From: Liolophura sinensis | Taxonomy: Eukaryota > Mollusca > Polyplacophora > Chitonida > Chitonidae | Assembly (NCBI RefSeq): GCF_032854445.1 | Contig: NC_088295.1 | Coordinates: 81,202,644-81,266,643, forward strand | DNA: 64,000 nt | Reading direction: 5' to 3' | In this document: positions 24,501 to 38,200 of the stretch, one piece after another | How the letters are laid out: every line of letters begins with the position of its first letter | Numbering within the stretch: position 1 is the stretch's first letter | Program-made: the position numbers and the translations under genes | Notes under the pieces: model-generated | The model's input: only the letters and a program-made list of their open reading frames with translations | What the model was told of the DNA's origin: nothing | The model's database searches: none

Positions 24501-27500
24501 TTCCCAGTTACTATCAGGTTCTTGTAAGGGAGCTAGCTACTGCAACAACAACTACCGCAACGTCAACGTAATCTTTAATGGCCTAACCTCTGCAGAATCT
24601 ATTTAAATACACTAGTCCTTTCTCAAAAGAAGGAGGTCATCTGAACCTTCCCATCACACCGATATACCACAACTACTGGATTCAAAAATGTATACATCCC
24701 CAACCACAGCCAGCCTTATTGTCAAGAAGCTGTATACCACTAAACTTGTATCTACTCTTTTAACGAAGTCACTGTAACAAGTACAGTCATCTTGGAAAAA
24801 AGTACGGTGCAATTGGAAGCAAATCAGGAGTCAACTGCATGTGGATTTTTAGAACTATAAACGTCATGTAGAGGAACTGAACGTTTAACACCGTTAAAGG
24901 ATATATCCATTTGGGATACTCTCAACTCTCAATACTACTATTGCTCACAAAGACTTATCTGGTAAGATGTTATCTGTCGCAGCTTCATGCATGGGATGTC
25001 TTGTTACTTATTGAGATGCTTCAATTTCTAATTTATGTGAAATTCCGGGAACCATATATCCATATATAAAACCATATATCGAGACGAGTTCAGGTGAACA
25101 AACGCCCTAACAAATGCATTTATTTAAGACGTTTAAAAGAATACCAGCAGCACTGTGGTGAGAATAACCCCTGAGGGGAATCTTAATGGGTGTTAATGAT
25201 GTGGTTACCATGACAACTGCGCAAGTGGACAAATGTGTCCACCAAAAATGAAAACTTTTTGCAGGAAACAATTGGAGTTGCAGCCCGGACACGAAATCAT
25301 ATCTATTTATATAATATATATGAGGAAAATGCCTATCTGGTTACTACAACCGCGGAAATGAACAAATGTGAGTTGTAAAACTCTCCATGGAAAACAACAG
25401 GACACGAATACGGACGGACAGACAGACAGACGGAGAGACGGAGAAAATTGCTATAACATAATACGCTCCACCTAATGGCAGGGGCGAAAAAAAAACCCCT
25501 ATAGGTATTCCGATGGGTACAAACTGTGCCCCCTTTGGTTGCCCTTTTTGTGGTTTGAATACGACAAAAATATGTGAAACATATCTCCATCTTCTTTGGA
25601 TATAAAGGAAACTACAGACTCTCCAGATGGAACATCTTATCTGGACTTATATTTGTACAAAGACCAAAACGGTTTCCTGTCACGCCCTTTTAGGACGCAT
25701 GAACGAATGAATGATTATGGTTTAACGCCACATCGGCAATATTTCAGCCATATCGTGGCGAGAGCAAGGTGAAAACACGAGGCGGTTGGGGTTTCCGATA
25801 TGATGATCAAGAATGAAACATATGTTTGGACATGTTTAAATCCAGATTAGAATAACCAAAAACAGTTAAAACTCGAAAACCCTCATATTTTAAAAATAAT
25901 ATATCAAGAAATGTATATATAGCTTTATCAATAAATATCTATATATTAATAAATTATATCTCATGATAAAGGCCATTGGCCCTTTTAGGACGAGGGATAA
26001 ACTCAAATTTGACATATGCACATGGCATTTCGCCTAGTAGCATTTCTTAGATAATGTGTGTAAATTGTGTGACTATTTCAACCATCGCCAAAAGTTATTA
26101 CAGCAAAGACTGGTGTGTGTAGGTCATTCCGTCAAACACCTTCACTCTTTTACAATGAGCGTAACTCTCTTGAAAGTAAATATGGACAGAGTGTTCAGAA
26201 CCTCTGGCAGTCTGCTTTATCACTGTGTTTAATTCCGCTAAACCTGGGGCTAAGCACAATATATTTGTCGTGTTGAATTAGATCGCCGCGTATTTACATA
26301 TGAACACTTGCAATCCAAGGGCAGCTGAGATACATATTCTGATTATTGACAACTTACAAACTAATATGGTCTGCTATACAGATACTGATTTCATCCATTC
26401 ACCTCGAACATTGCATGCGCCTTTCCGTCATAATGGAAAACTGTAAACTGCTTCTCTTCGCACGAATCCTTCGTAATTTTCATACCTTATACTCCTTCAG
26501 TTCTTTGGTGGTTTGTGTTGTTTTGGGAATTGGCCCTAGGATTATTGACCTAGAACGTCCATTTCGGTTGACGGCTAGTATACGAATGCCTGTTTTTACC
26601 CTTATCGCGGCGGACGCGTTATACGAGTCAGTGGGTGATTTAAAAGAGCCTAGGTACTGGACAAACCTCTTCAGTAGTCTTTACGGACACAGACCCCCAT
26701 TACAACTTCCGTTTTGTAATGTAATTCTATGTATTTTAGGGTGTAAAGCCTTTCTTTTTTTTTTTTTTGCTGCCAGCCTGCCGTTTTTTGGTGTACACGT
26801 GCATGTTTGGTATCAAAATGATGGAAATTGTCTCAGCTTTGGGCAGGCATGAGTTTAATGATGAAAGTTTGAAATTCTGGGAGAGAGGACACAAGGAGAC
26901 AGGTGGTGATGAGGCTGCGAGTGCCGTCCACTTGGCCTTGCTAGGCACCCCTCCCATCTGCCGGCAGAGAAAGGTCCGGATTTTGAAGGTCAACCTATGT
27001 CAAGATTTTTATGGCTTCTTTCTCACAGGCTGGGCCAGTTATGCACCAAAGCTTATTGGCCACGGAATGGTTGGGACTGAGCTACAGCGCTGAACGTTAA
27101 CATTGCCACTTATGGAAAACTGATGGGGGTCTGTGGCCTTATAAGAGAATCGGGCCATATATCCGGAGTATAGATTCACCCAGTCTTCAAACTATTTGGA
27201 TTATGCTGTGTGCCTATTTTTATTTTTATATTTAATAGTTTTCTATACCAAGCATAGGGTCTGTAGAATCTATTCTATATATACAAAAAAATCTATATCG
27301 TGTATTATTTTCTCATATTGCATGTAGTGTTTATACACCAGTTCGCTGAAAATAATGTTTACCTAGTTTCAGGCTTACGCCATATACATCGAAGGCATGC
27401 ATCACTTTTTACCGTTATTTTACTTACAAAACATGCTTTCTGAACAACCTCCTTATATTTATATTATTTTGAGATCATGCCTCCCAAGTTTATATTCTGT

Positions 27501-30500
27501 TCTTTGCATGGTTATTTTGTCACATCGTGTAAGACATAATCTTCAGACTTAATAAATTTTTCTAACAAAAATTTATTATACGCGCTTCATAAACACCAAT
27601 TGTATAACTTGAATTCGGATTCCTGAATTCCTGCCTTTCCATAAACCAACATTTCCAAAATAAAAGAGAGCAAATGAAAATAAAAATAATAACCAATTTT
27701 TCACTATTATAAAGCATGTAGATGTCTAGATGATGCAAAAGATAAACACAAAGTTTCAGTGAAATTGGTGCAATACTTTAGCAGGATCGGAGTTGCATGT
27801 GCAAAATGTGTGTACATGAAATTTCGTTATACGTATCTTAGCAGGAGTAAGTATACACATAATTACCCAATTGTAATTTAACTTAAGCATGCACAAGTTT
27901 AAATAATCAGGAAGATATACGTTAAGTTTCATGGAGTCAGGTTCAGTACTTTAGGAAGAGTTGCATAGACAAAATCTGAATGGATCTGAACGTCTTACAT
28001 AGAGTAATTGCCCTTAAACTTGAGCATGCACAAGTTCAGATGATAGTCAAGATGTTTGATAAGTTTCATCGAAATCGGAGCAGTGGTTTGGGAGGAGATG
28101 CAAGGACAAAAGTCTACAGACAGACAGACAGACAGACAGGATGATTTCAGTATACTTCTCCCTCTCCCTAACACACCCTAACTTCGTTGAGAGGATATAA
28201 AAAAGCTTGCAAAATTATGAAAAAACTGAATTGGATTCATGCTTTATCGATTATATACAGATTGTGCGGATAATGAAGGAACTACATGCACATGCAAGTT
28301 ACCTTGGTGTTTAACTTACAGGAAATTCTTTCTTGTATCCAATAGGTTCCTTCTTGTACGGATTCTCTTGTAACATGTCCTGAATCACCAAGAGAACATC
28401 GAGAAGGCGGAATTCCGGCTTCCATCTGTTCTTCTCCTGTTCCCATGTTCTGTAAATTTAAATCATCTAGTCATGTAAATTTAATAGCTAGTCATGTATC
28501 TTCAGCTATCAGCATAAATAATGTAACCAGCTGCACGGATATATATGCATATCATTGCCTGCAATGGTTATTTCGAGTGAAACCGACATATAACCACTCT
28601 TATATATTACCACTCCTGTATGTTGCCACGTTGCGTAGAATATTCACTAATATATTCACAATATAAAGGTCACGGTCATCCAAAACTTTTACATACGAAA
28701 TGAAATTTAAATACATGCAGACAGAAGGTTTTGTATTTAGGTGCTGGATCATGCTTACGCCTATATATACATGCATATACTGCTGATATGAGTTGGAATT
28801 ATGGAAAACCCCTAAAAAGACAGTCTTTTTTCCTACATTTGTTTTCTACAACTGAGAGCATGGTTTAACATACAAAACAAACCCCTCAAATTTGCGTCCC
28901 AAGTTAGAAAAATAAAAACGCAGGCAAAAACCAGCATAAAAATAATGAATTAGATGTTGTATACTAACGACAGTATAACTGATATACAGGTACACGAGCT
29001 GAAAACAATTTGTTTTGTATATACACATGCAGCTAGGGAGTACAAATTGTTTTTCTATTCAAACACGCATGCATTTAGATTGAATGAATTAGCCCTGCAT
29101 TCTATACCTAAAATATACGTATATATATATGTATATATGTCAACACAATGACATGTTCACTACAGCACACGTACCCCAACATGGTATGACATATTCTCCC
29201 ATTCGCATATATGTTTGGGTTAAAACGTACTCTGCCCCCGCCTGTATTAACAAGTTTTACTTTCGGTGCCTCCTTCGGGTAGCTTGGAGGGAAGTGAATC
29301 CGGAAATAAAAAAATCCTCCTTCGTATGGCGTATGTGGTTCACCAATCATAAGGACATCCACCTGCATGGGAATAAATGAATGTTAACAATTTATAAGTC
29401 CTTACAACTTTCCTTGATTTGAAAGTTCTGTGAACCAAGATGGTGTCAAACAGCTAGCTTGTATTGTGCAAGGGTACTTTATATTCTAGGTGCTTTCACT
29501 GCCAATGTACATGTACATGTATAAAGTTACATCATAGGGTATGGGTACTAGATGTATAGGGCTGATGTACTGATTCTAGTATGTATTATAATCTAATCTA
29601 CATAGATATAAACTGTTGTAATAAACAAACAATCATTAATCACTCGCGTGTGCAACATTATTACTGGTGCCTTATATGCATAAGATCAGTGTTTACCCAT
29701 TTGATTGATTATGGCTTGATAGCTGTAATGAAGAGTTGCCATATACTTTATGCATGACTGCCGTTAGGCTTATGTCAAGAAGGAGGAAACTGTGTAGAGT
29801 TCCAGGGAAACTACTGTTCTTCGCCATATACCTGGACAGTGGTGACGTCCTACTGTAAACTGTGTAGTCGAATCAGCCAGGATTCTAACATTGATTATGC
29901 TTAGAGCACTTCTGTATGACTACCACAATCACCTCAAGCCCACAAAATAGCTTCAAACCTTCAGCGGACAATTTTTGTTTATTTGTTTCTTTTGTTATTT
30001 ATTTATTGGTGTTTTACCCCGTACTCAAGGATATTTCCGTTATACCATGACAAGTGAACAATGTTTTATTCACAGATTACATGGTTGAGCAGTTGAAGCA
30101 GAACAACATATATATAACAACATATATATAAGTGTCCTTTCTAGTTTTTCACAAAGGGCAGCGTCAACATATTTACATGCGGGTCCATACAGGGGCCAAT
30201 TTCACAAAACCAATTCTGACTTAAGTTAAACTTTAAAACTTCGTCACAATCTTTAGTTTTCGATACTGGTACTAAAAATAGAAAGTTTGACACATTTGTC
30301 ATAGGATAGCGTTGATTTGATGGTCAAAATGGTAACATCAAGGCTTGAAAATCGTATTTCAAAGTCTGACTTCATGGAATCGTCCCCAAGTATTTAATAA
30401 ATAAGTACCTTTCGAATATCGTCGTCGTTGAAGTATACATATGTGTATGGGAGAGGACAGCCTTCCTTGAATTCTTCCATATCTTCCCTTATAATTGACA

Positions 30501-31005
30501 AAGGCAAAACATAATTAAATTTACTGATTAGCTTATCTATAGGCCTATATCGGTACAACATCGTTTCTTGGAGTCAGACAGCATGAGCAGCGATCCTCTT
30601 TAAACTATGCATGCATATATATCTTGTACTAGTATAGGCCTACAGGCGTATCGTTGCGCAAGTAATTATCATGATCTGAACACACTTCACATTTACATGT
30701 AGGCCTGTACGTGTAGGCCTTCATAGGCCTAGGCCACTCGCCCTTCAATATGATTTAATTTTAGTGGCAGTTCAAAATCGAAAAAACTACAAAATCAAGA
30801 TCAGGTTTGGCCATAACTATCTTGATTTGGCCATAACTCTGAATTGGTGCTGCACAAAGTACGACTACCGACAAGCTGAAATGTTTCACATGTACAGGAA
30901 ACAAAAAAGAAGAGGTCTAGCTTACTATAGAATACGGTCAACCGTCTTTTTGGGAAGCGGAGATTCATCGGAGCTGTCAGGGTCCCAACTGCTACTTGAC
31001 GCCAT
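21572..31005 (-). CDS. UBE2Z-like: UBE2Z-like ubiquitin-conjugating enzyme, diverged paralog B, with an apparent split nonsense codon
   Basis: Sister of paralog A. Minus-strand exons: 31005-30926, 30487-30409, 29362-29175, 28449-28320, 23604-23498, 22270-22174 and 21757-21572 (TAA stop); 288 codons before the stop. All six introns are GT-AG. The core shows [17 protein letters not shown] and [12 protein letters not shown] with the catalytic Cys (position 111), then [18 protein letters not shown] in place of [23 protein letters not shown] is conserved. After DPF there is an insert holding a hydrophobic run, [14 protein letters not shown], before [12 protein letters not shown] and a charged tail. 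Anomaly: exon 1 ends CTA TA and exon 2 starts G, giving UAG at codon 27 where the other copies have AAG (A) or AGG (canonical). All other exons are open. This may be a recent null allele, an assembly error, or initiation at a Met in exon 2 (DMEEFKEG). Confidence 0.85.
24047..24322 (+). mobile_element. Full-length tRNA-derived SINE
   Basis: The best preserved copy of the family. An A-box-like GTGGCTCAGTCGGTTAGCGC (24059-24078) and B-box-like GAGTTCAAGTCC (24129-24140) form the RNA polymerase III promoter. The body has TGCGGATGGTCGTGGGTTTC and CCATAATGCTGGCCGCCG, and the end is CACCAATC with an (AAAT)n tail. It lies in intron 4 of UBE2Z-like B. Confidence 0.9.
24440..24525. repeat. Short imperfect hairpin
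   Basis: TACCTGGGAAGAGTATTGG and, inverted, TGTAATGCTCTTCCCAGTTAC form an imperfect stem of about 18 bp with a ~45-base loop. No associated gene is seen. Confidence 0.4.
25705..25800 (+). mobile_element. SINE-like fragment (AATGAATGATTATGGTTTAACGCC type)
   Basis: GAATGAATGATTATGGTTTAACGCCACATCGG plus AATATTTCAGCCATATCGTGGCG and GTGAAAACACG; related in layout to 3800-4055. It lies in the long intron 4 of UBE2Z-like B. Otherwise 24525-28319 contains a GACAGACA-rich tract (25410-25445) and the repeat at 27735, with no gene that I recognise. Confidence 0.45.
27735..28195 (+). repeat. Three diverged tandem units of a dispersed repeat with a (GACA)n tract
   Basis: Three units share the order AAGTTTCA.GGA/GAAAT, then a CAGTACTTTAG-type or CAGTGGTTTGG word, GGAG(T/A)(T/G)GCA and GACAAAA, starting near 27748, 27919 and 28059. 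The last ends in a (GACA)5 microsatellite and CCCTCTCCCTAACAC. The spacing is 140-170 bp. This type of sequence is familiar as a mollusc dispersed repeat (from memory, not verified). Confidence 0.6.
29990..30060 (-). mobile_element. SINE tail fragment, minus orientation
   Basis: TTATTTATTTATTGGTGTTTTACCCCGTACTCAAGGATATTTCC is the inverted 3' end of the 24047 SINE family. It lies in intron 2 of UBE2Z-like B. Confidence 0.7.
30191..30395. mobile_element. Probable MITE with weak TIRs
   Basis: AGGGGCCAATTTCACAAAACC at the left is roughly inverted at the right (GTCTGACTTCATGGAATCGTCCCC). It resembles in layout the elements at 41357-41487 and 59770-59993, which have GGNCC(C)....TCACG(A/C)AGC-type ends. 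Confidence 0.35.
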
Positions 31006-31464
31006 ACCTCCCGTTTGGTTCAGACAGCCACGGCAGTAATAACCCGAACGTATGTGTAGTTCGAACCTGTAGTTTTCCTGTTTAGTTTACGAGGAATGTC
31101 ACAGACGTATATAGGCAACTATAACGTATGAACTGAATTTTCTTTACAGCTCTGACTCATCTCTATTAATAGTACCTGTTGGCCTACATTATACAGGGGA
31201 ATTATACAGGGGATTTCCCGGGACGTATGTCGTGTTCGGAGCAGCGAATTGTGAAAGCTGGTAGATGTATAGGTCTGTTCGTGAGAGAAAAGAGCTATAA
31301 CTGACGAAATACAAAATAAAAACTCTTACAACGGCGGGCCGTTGTACATTTTTGCTTCCTTACCTGTTGGCGCAGGGACTTGCAGGCTCTTGAGTGCAGA
31401 TAGAATAGGTCTGAAGATGTTACATAACCTGAGATTTCAATATGTATGTGCTCTTTGAATTGAA

Positions 31465-31680
31465 TAGATGTATTATTTATTTGATTGGTACTTTTTTTTC
31501 ACTAATACAACGTTTGACATCATTATGATGCAGGGAAACCCGGCACCACGTGTTGATACCTCACAACCATGTATCCGCCTACAGAGGAGGAGGAAGCTGG
31601 ACTTGAACTCACAATGACTCCATTGGTCGGAGGCCATGGATCACTGATCACTGACCTGGCAACCAGGTCATTCAAGCGTA
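31465..31680 (-). mobile_element. SINE, minus orientation, upstream of UBE2Z-like B
   Basis: A TATTTATTTGATTGGTA tail, GGGAAACCCGGCACC, GGAAGCTGGACTTGAACTCAC (inverted B box) and TGACTCCATTGGTCGGAGGC (inverted head). It lies ~460 bp upstream of the paralog B start codon. The rest of the 31.0-34.8 kb interval contains no gene that I can support. Confidence 0.7.
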
Positions 31681-34600
31681 TACATACACACATACATCAG
31701 AAGTGTAAGGCACTTTCAAGCCATTTCAGACGATATTATATACATGTATATTGTAAAATGTTTGGGGTCAGGTCAGCAGTCCAGTTATTTGGGATATTAG
31801 CAAGGTGGCCCATATGTGACGTTTATATATTTTTGCTTTGTAACTTTACCTTCGTTTCCCCCTGGTGGGTGGAATCATTTTCACCCATGCAGTTTGATAG
31901 GCCTACTGATACGATACCAGAGGCCTTGTTCTGGGTGAGAGTTCAAAGAGGGTAGGAAAGATATTTTCAGACAGGTTGTTACCCACTTGATACTAGAAGC
32001 CTTATTCTGGGTTTAAGAGTTCAAAGCCGCTGGGAAACATTTTCATACCGTTGCTAACACTTTTCCAACTAGTGTAATGCCCCTAATTACTAGTATCATG
32101 AACACGTGGTCGACATGTTCACAATCTTCTGAGCATGGGTTTGGAGAAACGAATGCTGCTTCTTCAAACATGGGAATTTAGCATACTTTAGCAAACAAAG
32201 CAAACGTTATTAAAGAAACCAGGTGTCGTTATTCTGAGCAAACCAGAAAATAGATCGCCTGCTCATTGCATTCTTCCATTGACATGTGCTCAAACGGTTA
32301 TCGAATCTTTACTGTCCCGATAATAAAAACAATACATTGACAGGTGATATCTCCAATAACCCATTGCATTGGGGAAAAAAGCTAAAAAAAAAAAACAAAA
32401 TAACTGAAGAAATTTTGATTAACATTATTTTATCAGTGCTAGCTCTAGCACCATAACCACAGAGTAGCTCAGCACATATGCTGAACATGAAACAATGACT
32501 GTCAGTTATTGATTCCGTTACTATTTTGAGCTTTGTTAACTTGGTAGCAATTACATCTAAAACCTTAAGATTTTAATTTGGTTGCAAGCAAAGGCTGCCA
32601 AAAAGCTCACTTGTACATATAAAAAGAATTTTTTTCATGGATTCTAATACACAAGAGACGGGAGGGTCTTGAATTCGATAATTTATGGCAATTACTTCAA
32701 CACAGAACATCAACGATGCAATATCCCTATTGTGGTATAGTGCTTTACACGTATACAAAAACTTGAGCTCACCAGATGTGTGCTTTTTGAGATACGACTT
32801 TACATTTACTTCAACTCTGATTCCAACATACAAGAGGAAAGTCCTGAATTTTGTAATTTACTGTCATTAATAGGGGCATAGGAAATCAAAGATGGAACAA
32901 CCCCTTCCTGAATAGCATTTTCCATGTTTGCAAAACCTGATTTCAATACATTAAGAACTTTTGGAGAACATATATCGCTTTCTATTTTGTTGGACACCGC
33001 CAGGAGATGACATTAACTAAGCCTGTACTTTGTGCAGGCAAGCCAACAAGATATACAGGACAGTGAGAAAAAAATAATAACAAAAATAACTTAGAAAATT
33101 AAAATAGTTCACTATGCGTGAAGAATACATACCATTTTGTCAGATTTTCTTCAAACGTTTAAGTTTTGTAAAAGTATTTTAAAGAAGTACTTTAACACCA
33201 GAGATATTTGGCAAAAATCAATCAGCGTAAATCCAATCGAATTCTTGCTATTATTTTAGAATCACCTTTCACTGTACCTTGCGTTACCGTACAAAATGGG
33301 CAATGAACTTCGCAAAATCTATAATACCGTTCACTTTATAACTTCTTCAAACTTTAGAATCATGTTAACACTATAAAGTCTGATGTTTTCTGAAAGGCAA
33401 TAATTTGAGCTAAAACAGAGAAAAGTTTATTTGATTAACAAACACTGACATTTTGCCAAAATCCCTGGTATAGGTTCTTTAGTTTAGTAGTTAAGCTGAC
33501 ACACATTACCTGCATGTCATATTTATGAAAACAAGTCCTAGCGAGGTCACACATCTTGCATGGAGATCTAGCATGCTCACATCTTAGGCACATCCTAGAG
33601 ATTTTCTGCACCTTACACAAGTATATCTCGTCCCCAACACAGAAGTACATCATCAATATGTGGCATTTACCTGTCCTGCCGAGCTTGTGCACCTTTATAC
33701 ACAAGCACTGCCTGGAGATCTAGGCATATTGCCAAAAACACATCTGGGAAGTGTTGTGTACTTTACATAAACACACTGTAAATTTTACACCCATTACAAA
33801 AACATGTCAACTCATGAAGTACAAATTATAGTTCTTCAGGGACATTCCAAGTACATGTTCCAAAAAAGCACTTCCACCAGATCCCATGTATGTTACAGAA
33901 GAAAGACTTGGAGATCTAGTTACAAATGCCCATCCCAGAGAACTCATGCTACTCGCACAAGAACAGAAAGAGCATAACAGCTAAGAGCAAAGATATCAGA
34001 CAGTCATAGCATCCTGGACAAAACGTTATAATTCTTAACATAAACTGTCCTAAAAATGCAAAATTACCTGTCATAATTTTAGCTCTGTTCCCTTGCAAAG
34101 CATTCTGGCCAGTTTAAATTTATCATTGTGAAAAATAAGAAATCAGTTGTGATTACCATAATCAGGGGACAGCCAGTTAACCCATGAGATGTCTGAAGTT
34201 TTACTGAGCCTTGTCCAGTAGATTTTAGGATATTACTGACAAAGATAATATTCCAATAAAGCTGCATAACTATTGTCTGAAAATATTAATTTTCGATACT
34301 GCCTACTTCACTGAATTTATACATTTTTTCGCTAACTCAGCAATGCAGTGTTTCTAAAATCTGGCAGAGAGTTAAGCCACTGGATTTGGTTAAATAATCC
34401 TATTGCCTCAAACAAATAGTAGTCATACTGCTACAGTCAATACTCAGTGAATACTCAGTGAATACTCAGGCACTACTGCATGGTAAGTAGCCAAACTGTC
34501 ACATTGCTGCTTGGAGCTTAGAGACACATTTTTCCCCACTGCTTGTGCAAGTTGAGTTTCTATTTGATCATCGTGAAAAAGCTGGCAAATCTGCAACAGA

Positions 34601-34839
34601 TTTCTAAACTTAATCAATGGAACTGTTGAAAATATATGTAGTAAACCAGGAATGGGTGATAAGCAGTTTTTGTAAAAATATGAAGCCATAATTTTGTAAT
34701 GTTATAAATTCTGGCAATACTATTTCACTCAGAAATGCTGCCATTTTTATGAACAAAAAAAACAACCTGAATTCCTAATTTCACAATGTGTATCAATAAC
34801 CAGTGCCATGTGTGTTGGTATACTTGACTAGTGACTTGA

Positions 34840-34845
34840 TTTATT
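34840..34845 (-). terminator. Candidate poly(A) signal of canonical UBE2Z
   Basis: AATAAA on the minus strand about 400 bases after the stop codon of the canonical UBE2Z gene. Confidence 0.4.
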
Positions 34846-35243
34846 AGTACAAACAAGAACAACAACAACAAACAAACAAAGCATTATGATCAGATTCTCC
34901 AATCTACATGATTCAGCAAGGTAACAATCAGATCTTTCGCTAAAGAAATTATCATTCACTGAAACACCAGTGATAACAAGAATTACCAGAGAAAACTGGC
35001 GCAGAGATTGTATCATTCGTGTATCTGATGATAAACAGGGTTTCTGACTATACACTAGCAGGGAATGGGCGCACCGTCTGTTATGTTAGCACTGATGGCT
35101 GTTTCCAGCCAGGGTTGTGCCCTTCAGGGGGCTTCAGAGGAATGCTCCAGCAGGATTGGTGTGACAACCTTGTCCACCACCTAAAACATATTGCCACCCG
35201 CCTTTGATAGAATGTTTGTGCCATCTGTTCTGCCTGATTGCTG

Positions 35244-38200
35244 TCAACTATTCTCCGAGCTGCCAGAATCTGACAATTCTTCATCTGAGGAAGACTCTTC
35301 CTGCTTCACTGTAGCTTTGAGACGCTCCAGGCGTTGTCGTATTAACTGGTAATCAAAATGACCACGCTTTTCACCAAAAGGATCCTGAAAAAAAAAAACA
35401 AGGCTTATTTGAATCATTTATTACAAAAGCAATTCTCTTCCTGTGGATAAATAACACAAAAAAGTTCACGTCTTCATGTCCTCAGATAACTCGTTAAGTA
35501 ATGTTACCTAATACCTGTTACTAACTCACCTGCATTGGACACTGGCTTTGATGACTGTTCCTCTCACAGACAGAAGTATAATAATCGTAGTATGATGGAA
35601 AAGACTTGACCATTACCTCCCTAGAAAACAAGAAGATGTCAGAGGTAGTAAATATACCAGCTAGACTTCCTCATCACCTCATAATAATACACTGTATTGC
35701 TGTGCCCTTTTATCAATCTTTACTGAACCACTGAATGATTAAACTATGCTTAAAGTCCTAGTTCAGCAAAATTACATGTTACCCAAAAAGTAAAATGTCT
35801 AGTATATCGTTTTCAAAGTGAGTAGGTTAAAAAGTTGAGTTTTTAAAAATTTAATGATTTTCTCAGTGTGTTTTGTCAACTTTGGGATTTGCCCCAAAAC
35901 CTGTTTGCACTCATTAACTTCCTGGGACTTTATGACGTCACAAGCAGACATACGAGTTCATTAGCCATATAGTCAACAGTGGAAACTAGTGATGGACATG
36001 ATCTACCAGCAGGTTTGGCTGCGTTCACTCGGTTAGTACAAAGCGCACGTAAGTATATATGAAGTTCGGTTCCATATTAGAAAATTTGTCACAATGCCAT
36101 TATCCCTTTAAAGGAGTATACACTCCAAGAAGAAATGATCATTTTCTCGTTCTTAATGTAATGGGGCTTGCCAAATTTTTGAACCTATTATCTAAACAAT
36201 CGAATGTGCTAGGTTTAAACCATATGGCACTTTTACTGGCACTTAGATGTAAAGAATCAGTACATTGTGTAATTGTGCATGTACCTTAAATCTTCTGGGC
36301 ACTGTGGGTTCCCTTCCATCATATCACACACAGCCACACGAAGCGTCTCATGACGAATAATATCATTGTATCGCTTTGCGTCACCTGGATTCCGTTCCTA
36401 TAAGAATTATACAAACAAGAAAGCAATTAGAGATTGCAAAGATGTAGTACCCCTTCCACTCTGCCAGGAACCATGCTAAGTAACATGAACATACATCAAA
36501 AATATCAGAAAGGCAATGAAAGAGAACAGCACCAGAGTGTTCTACATCTAAACTGATACTCGGTCATCACTTCAGATCAGTTGCCACACTTTGCGAGAGT
36601 TCAAGAATCCTACATGTCAAATTTAAGTACCTAGAATTTCAGCTAATATGACAGCAGGAATTATGGTGGGAGGAAGCCTGACAGAACCCATGCTCCATGG
36701 TACTTCGCTGACAAGCTTACCACTTAAAGCCAGGGAGAATACAGCATGAGCTGGATACTAGCCTTGACCTCATTGGTAGGAGGCTACAGCAATCGTCATG
36801 GCAAGCGCCTTGGATCATTCGGCCACAGAGGGTTATGTGTAAGCTTGAGAATCCTACATACATGCCATATCATGCCCAAGATACACGTACATGTAAAACA
36901 CCTATATTCTGCCGTTTGAGCAAATGCAGACAACCACACAAAAAATCACAACTTCATTGCATAACTTCATGTTATTTTGCACACTTTGTGTGAGTTTGAG
37001 AATCCTATGCATAATAATTGCTGAGATATGCTCTGCATAAATTTTAACTGGACGAAGGCAATCGCTGTGCTGTGATAGTCTTACATATCAAACTTTTAGT
37101 TAGTGTACAATATAGTGATTAGAAAACCAAGCAATCTCAACATTAACTTTCATGGAAATAAAACTTGCATGGGTGTGAAATGTGCATGACAGCTTGAAAC
37201 ACTTTTCTGGACTGATTGTCCATTTTAAACCAGACATCTGGCAAACCAATACCTACATGTGCATTTAAGGTGACACTACTGAAATAACAACTGTTAGTTT
37301 GTACAATTCAAATGGTCCCTTTCAACATTTGCTTGCCACTCCACCTCAAAAGTTACAGATCACATACAATACACTTTTGACCTACCATTGCCAAAAGGCT
37401 TTTTTTTCTTAATATTTCAAAGGTAAATGTGCAGGCCATGCCCCCAAACGTCAATGGGTAAAAGCTAGCCCAACATATCTGTCCAGTCGAATTATATACA
37501 CCCCTAGGGTGATGATGGCACCATATTATATGACCCCATGACCCCATACTATAGGTGTAACTTGTGCTTAAAAATTTGTGGAAATTGCAGACATATTACT
37601 ACAATCTTTCCCTAGCATGATCTGTATACTGATGGAACTCACCCTTTTGAAGCCTGGTTCATTATGGTAGGGGTTTTCATTAAGAAGTGACTGTACAGAA
37701 ACAAGAACGCTGGATAAACTCTGTGCTGGACTCCAAGCTGGACCAGACCATGTGCTGTGAGTAGACAAAGAAAGACATCTTTAATAAGAAACACATGCTG
37801 TGGGCCAAAAAATTGCGCTGTTATTTTCAACCTCATATAAATATAGTTAAGATTTCCACGTCTACTGACAAGTATCTGACTATGAGTTGGAAGCTGATTC
37901 ATATGCATGTTATCTCATCAGGAGGACAGTTTAGACCAGTTGAAGACTTCTCCTTTTAATGCTCTTAATTGACACCCTTGGAAAATATAGGCCTGGGGTG
38001 TTAAGTTAAGAATCAAAATGCAACTCATTTGTATTTGACAAAATCAACTCAAACAATCTGAATTTCTTTCCGCAAAATATCTGTTTAATACATCTCAAAA
38101 CATGAGCTGACACATGTCAAGACAATAAAAGATGCAAAATTCTATGCGTTCCGTTATTAACTCTTCAAAAATGGCGTAACATGTATATATACACTTTTCA

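Noticed and set aside
26346-27093. Overlapping plus-strand frames of 168 and 108 codons
   Set aside because: They are antisense within an intron of UBE2Z-like B, include a poly-T run and lack any family motif; at best transposon debris.
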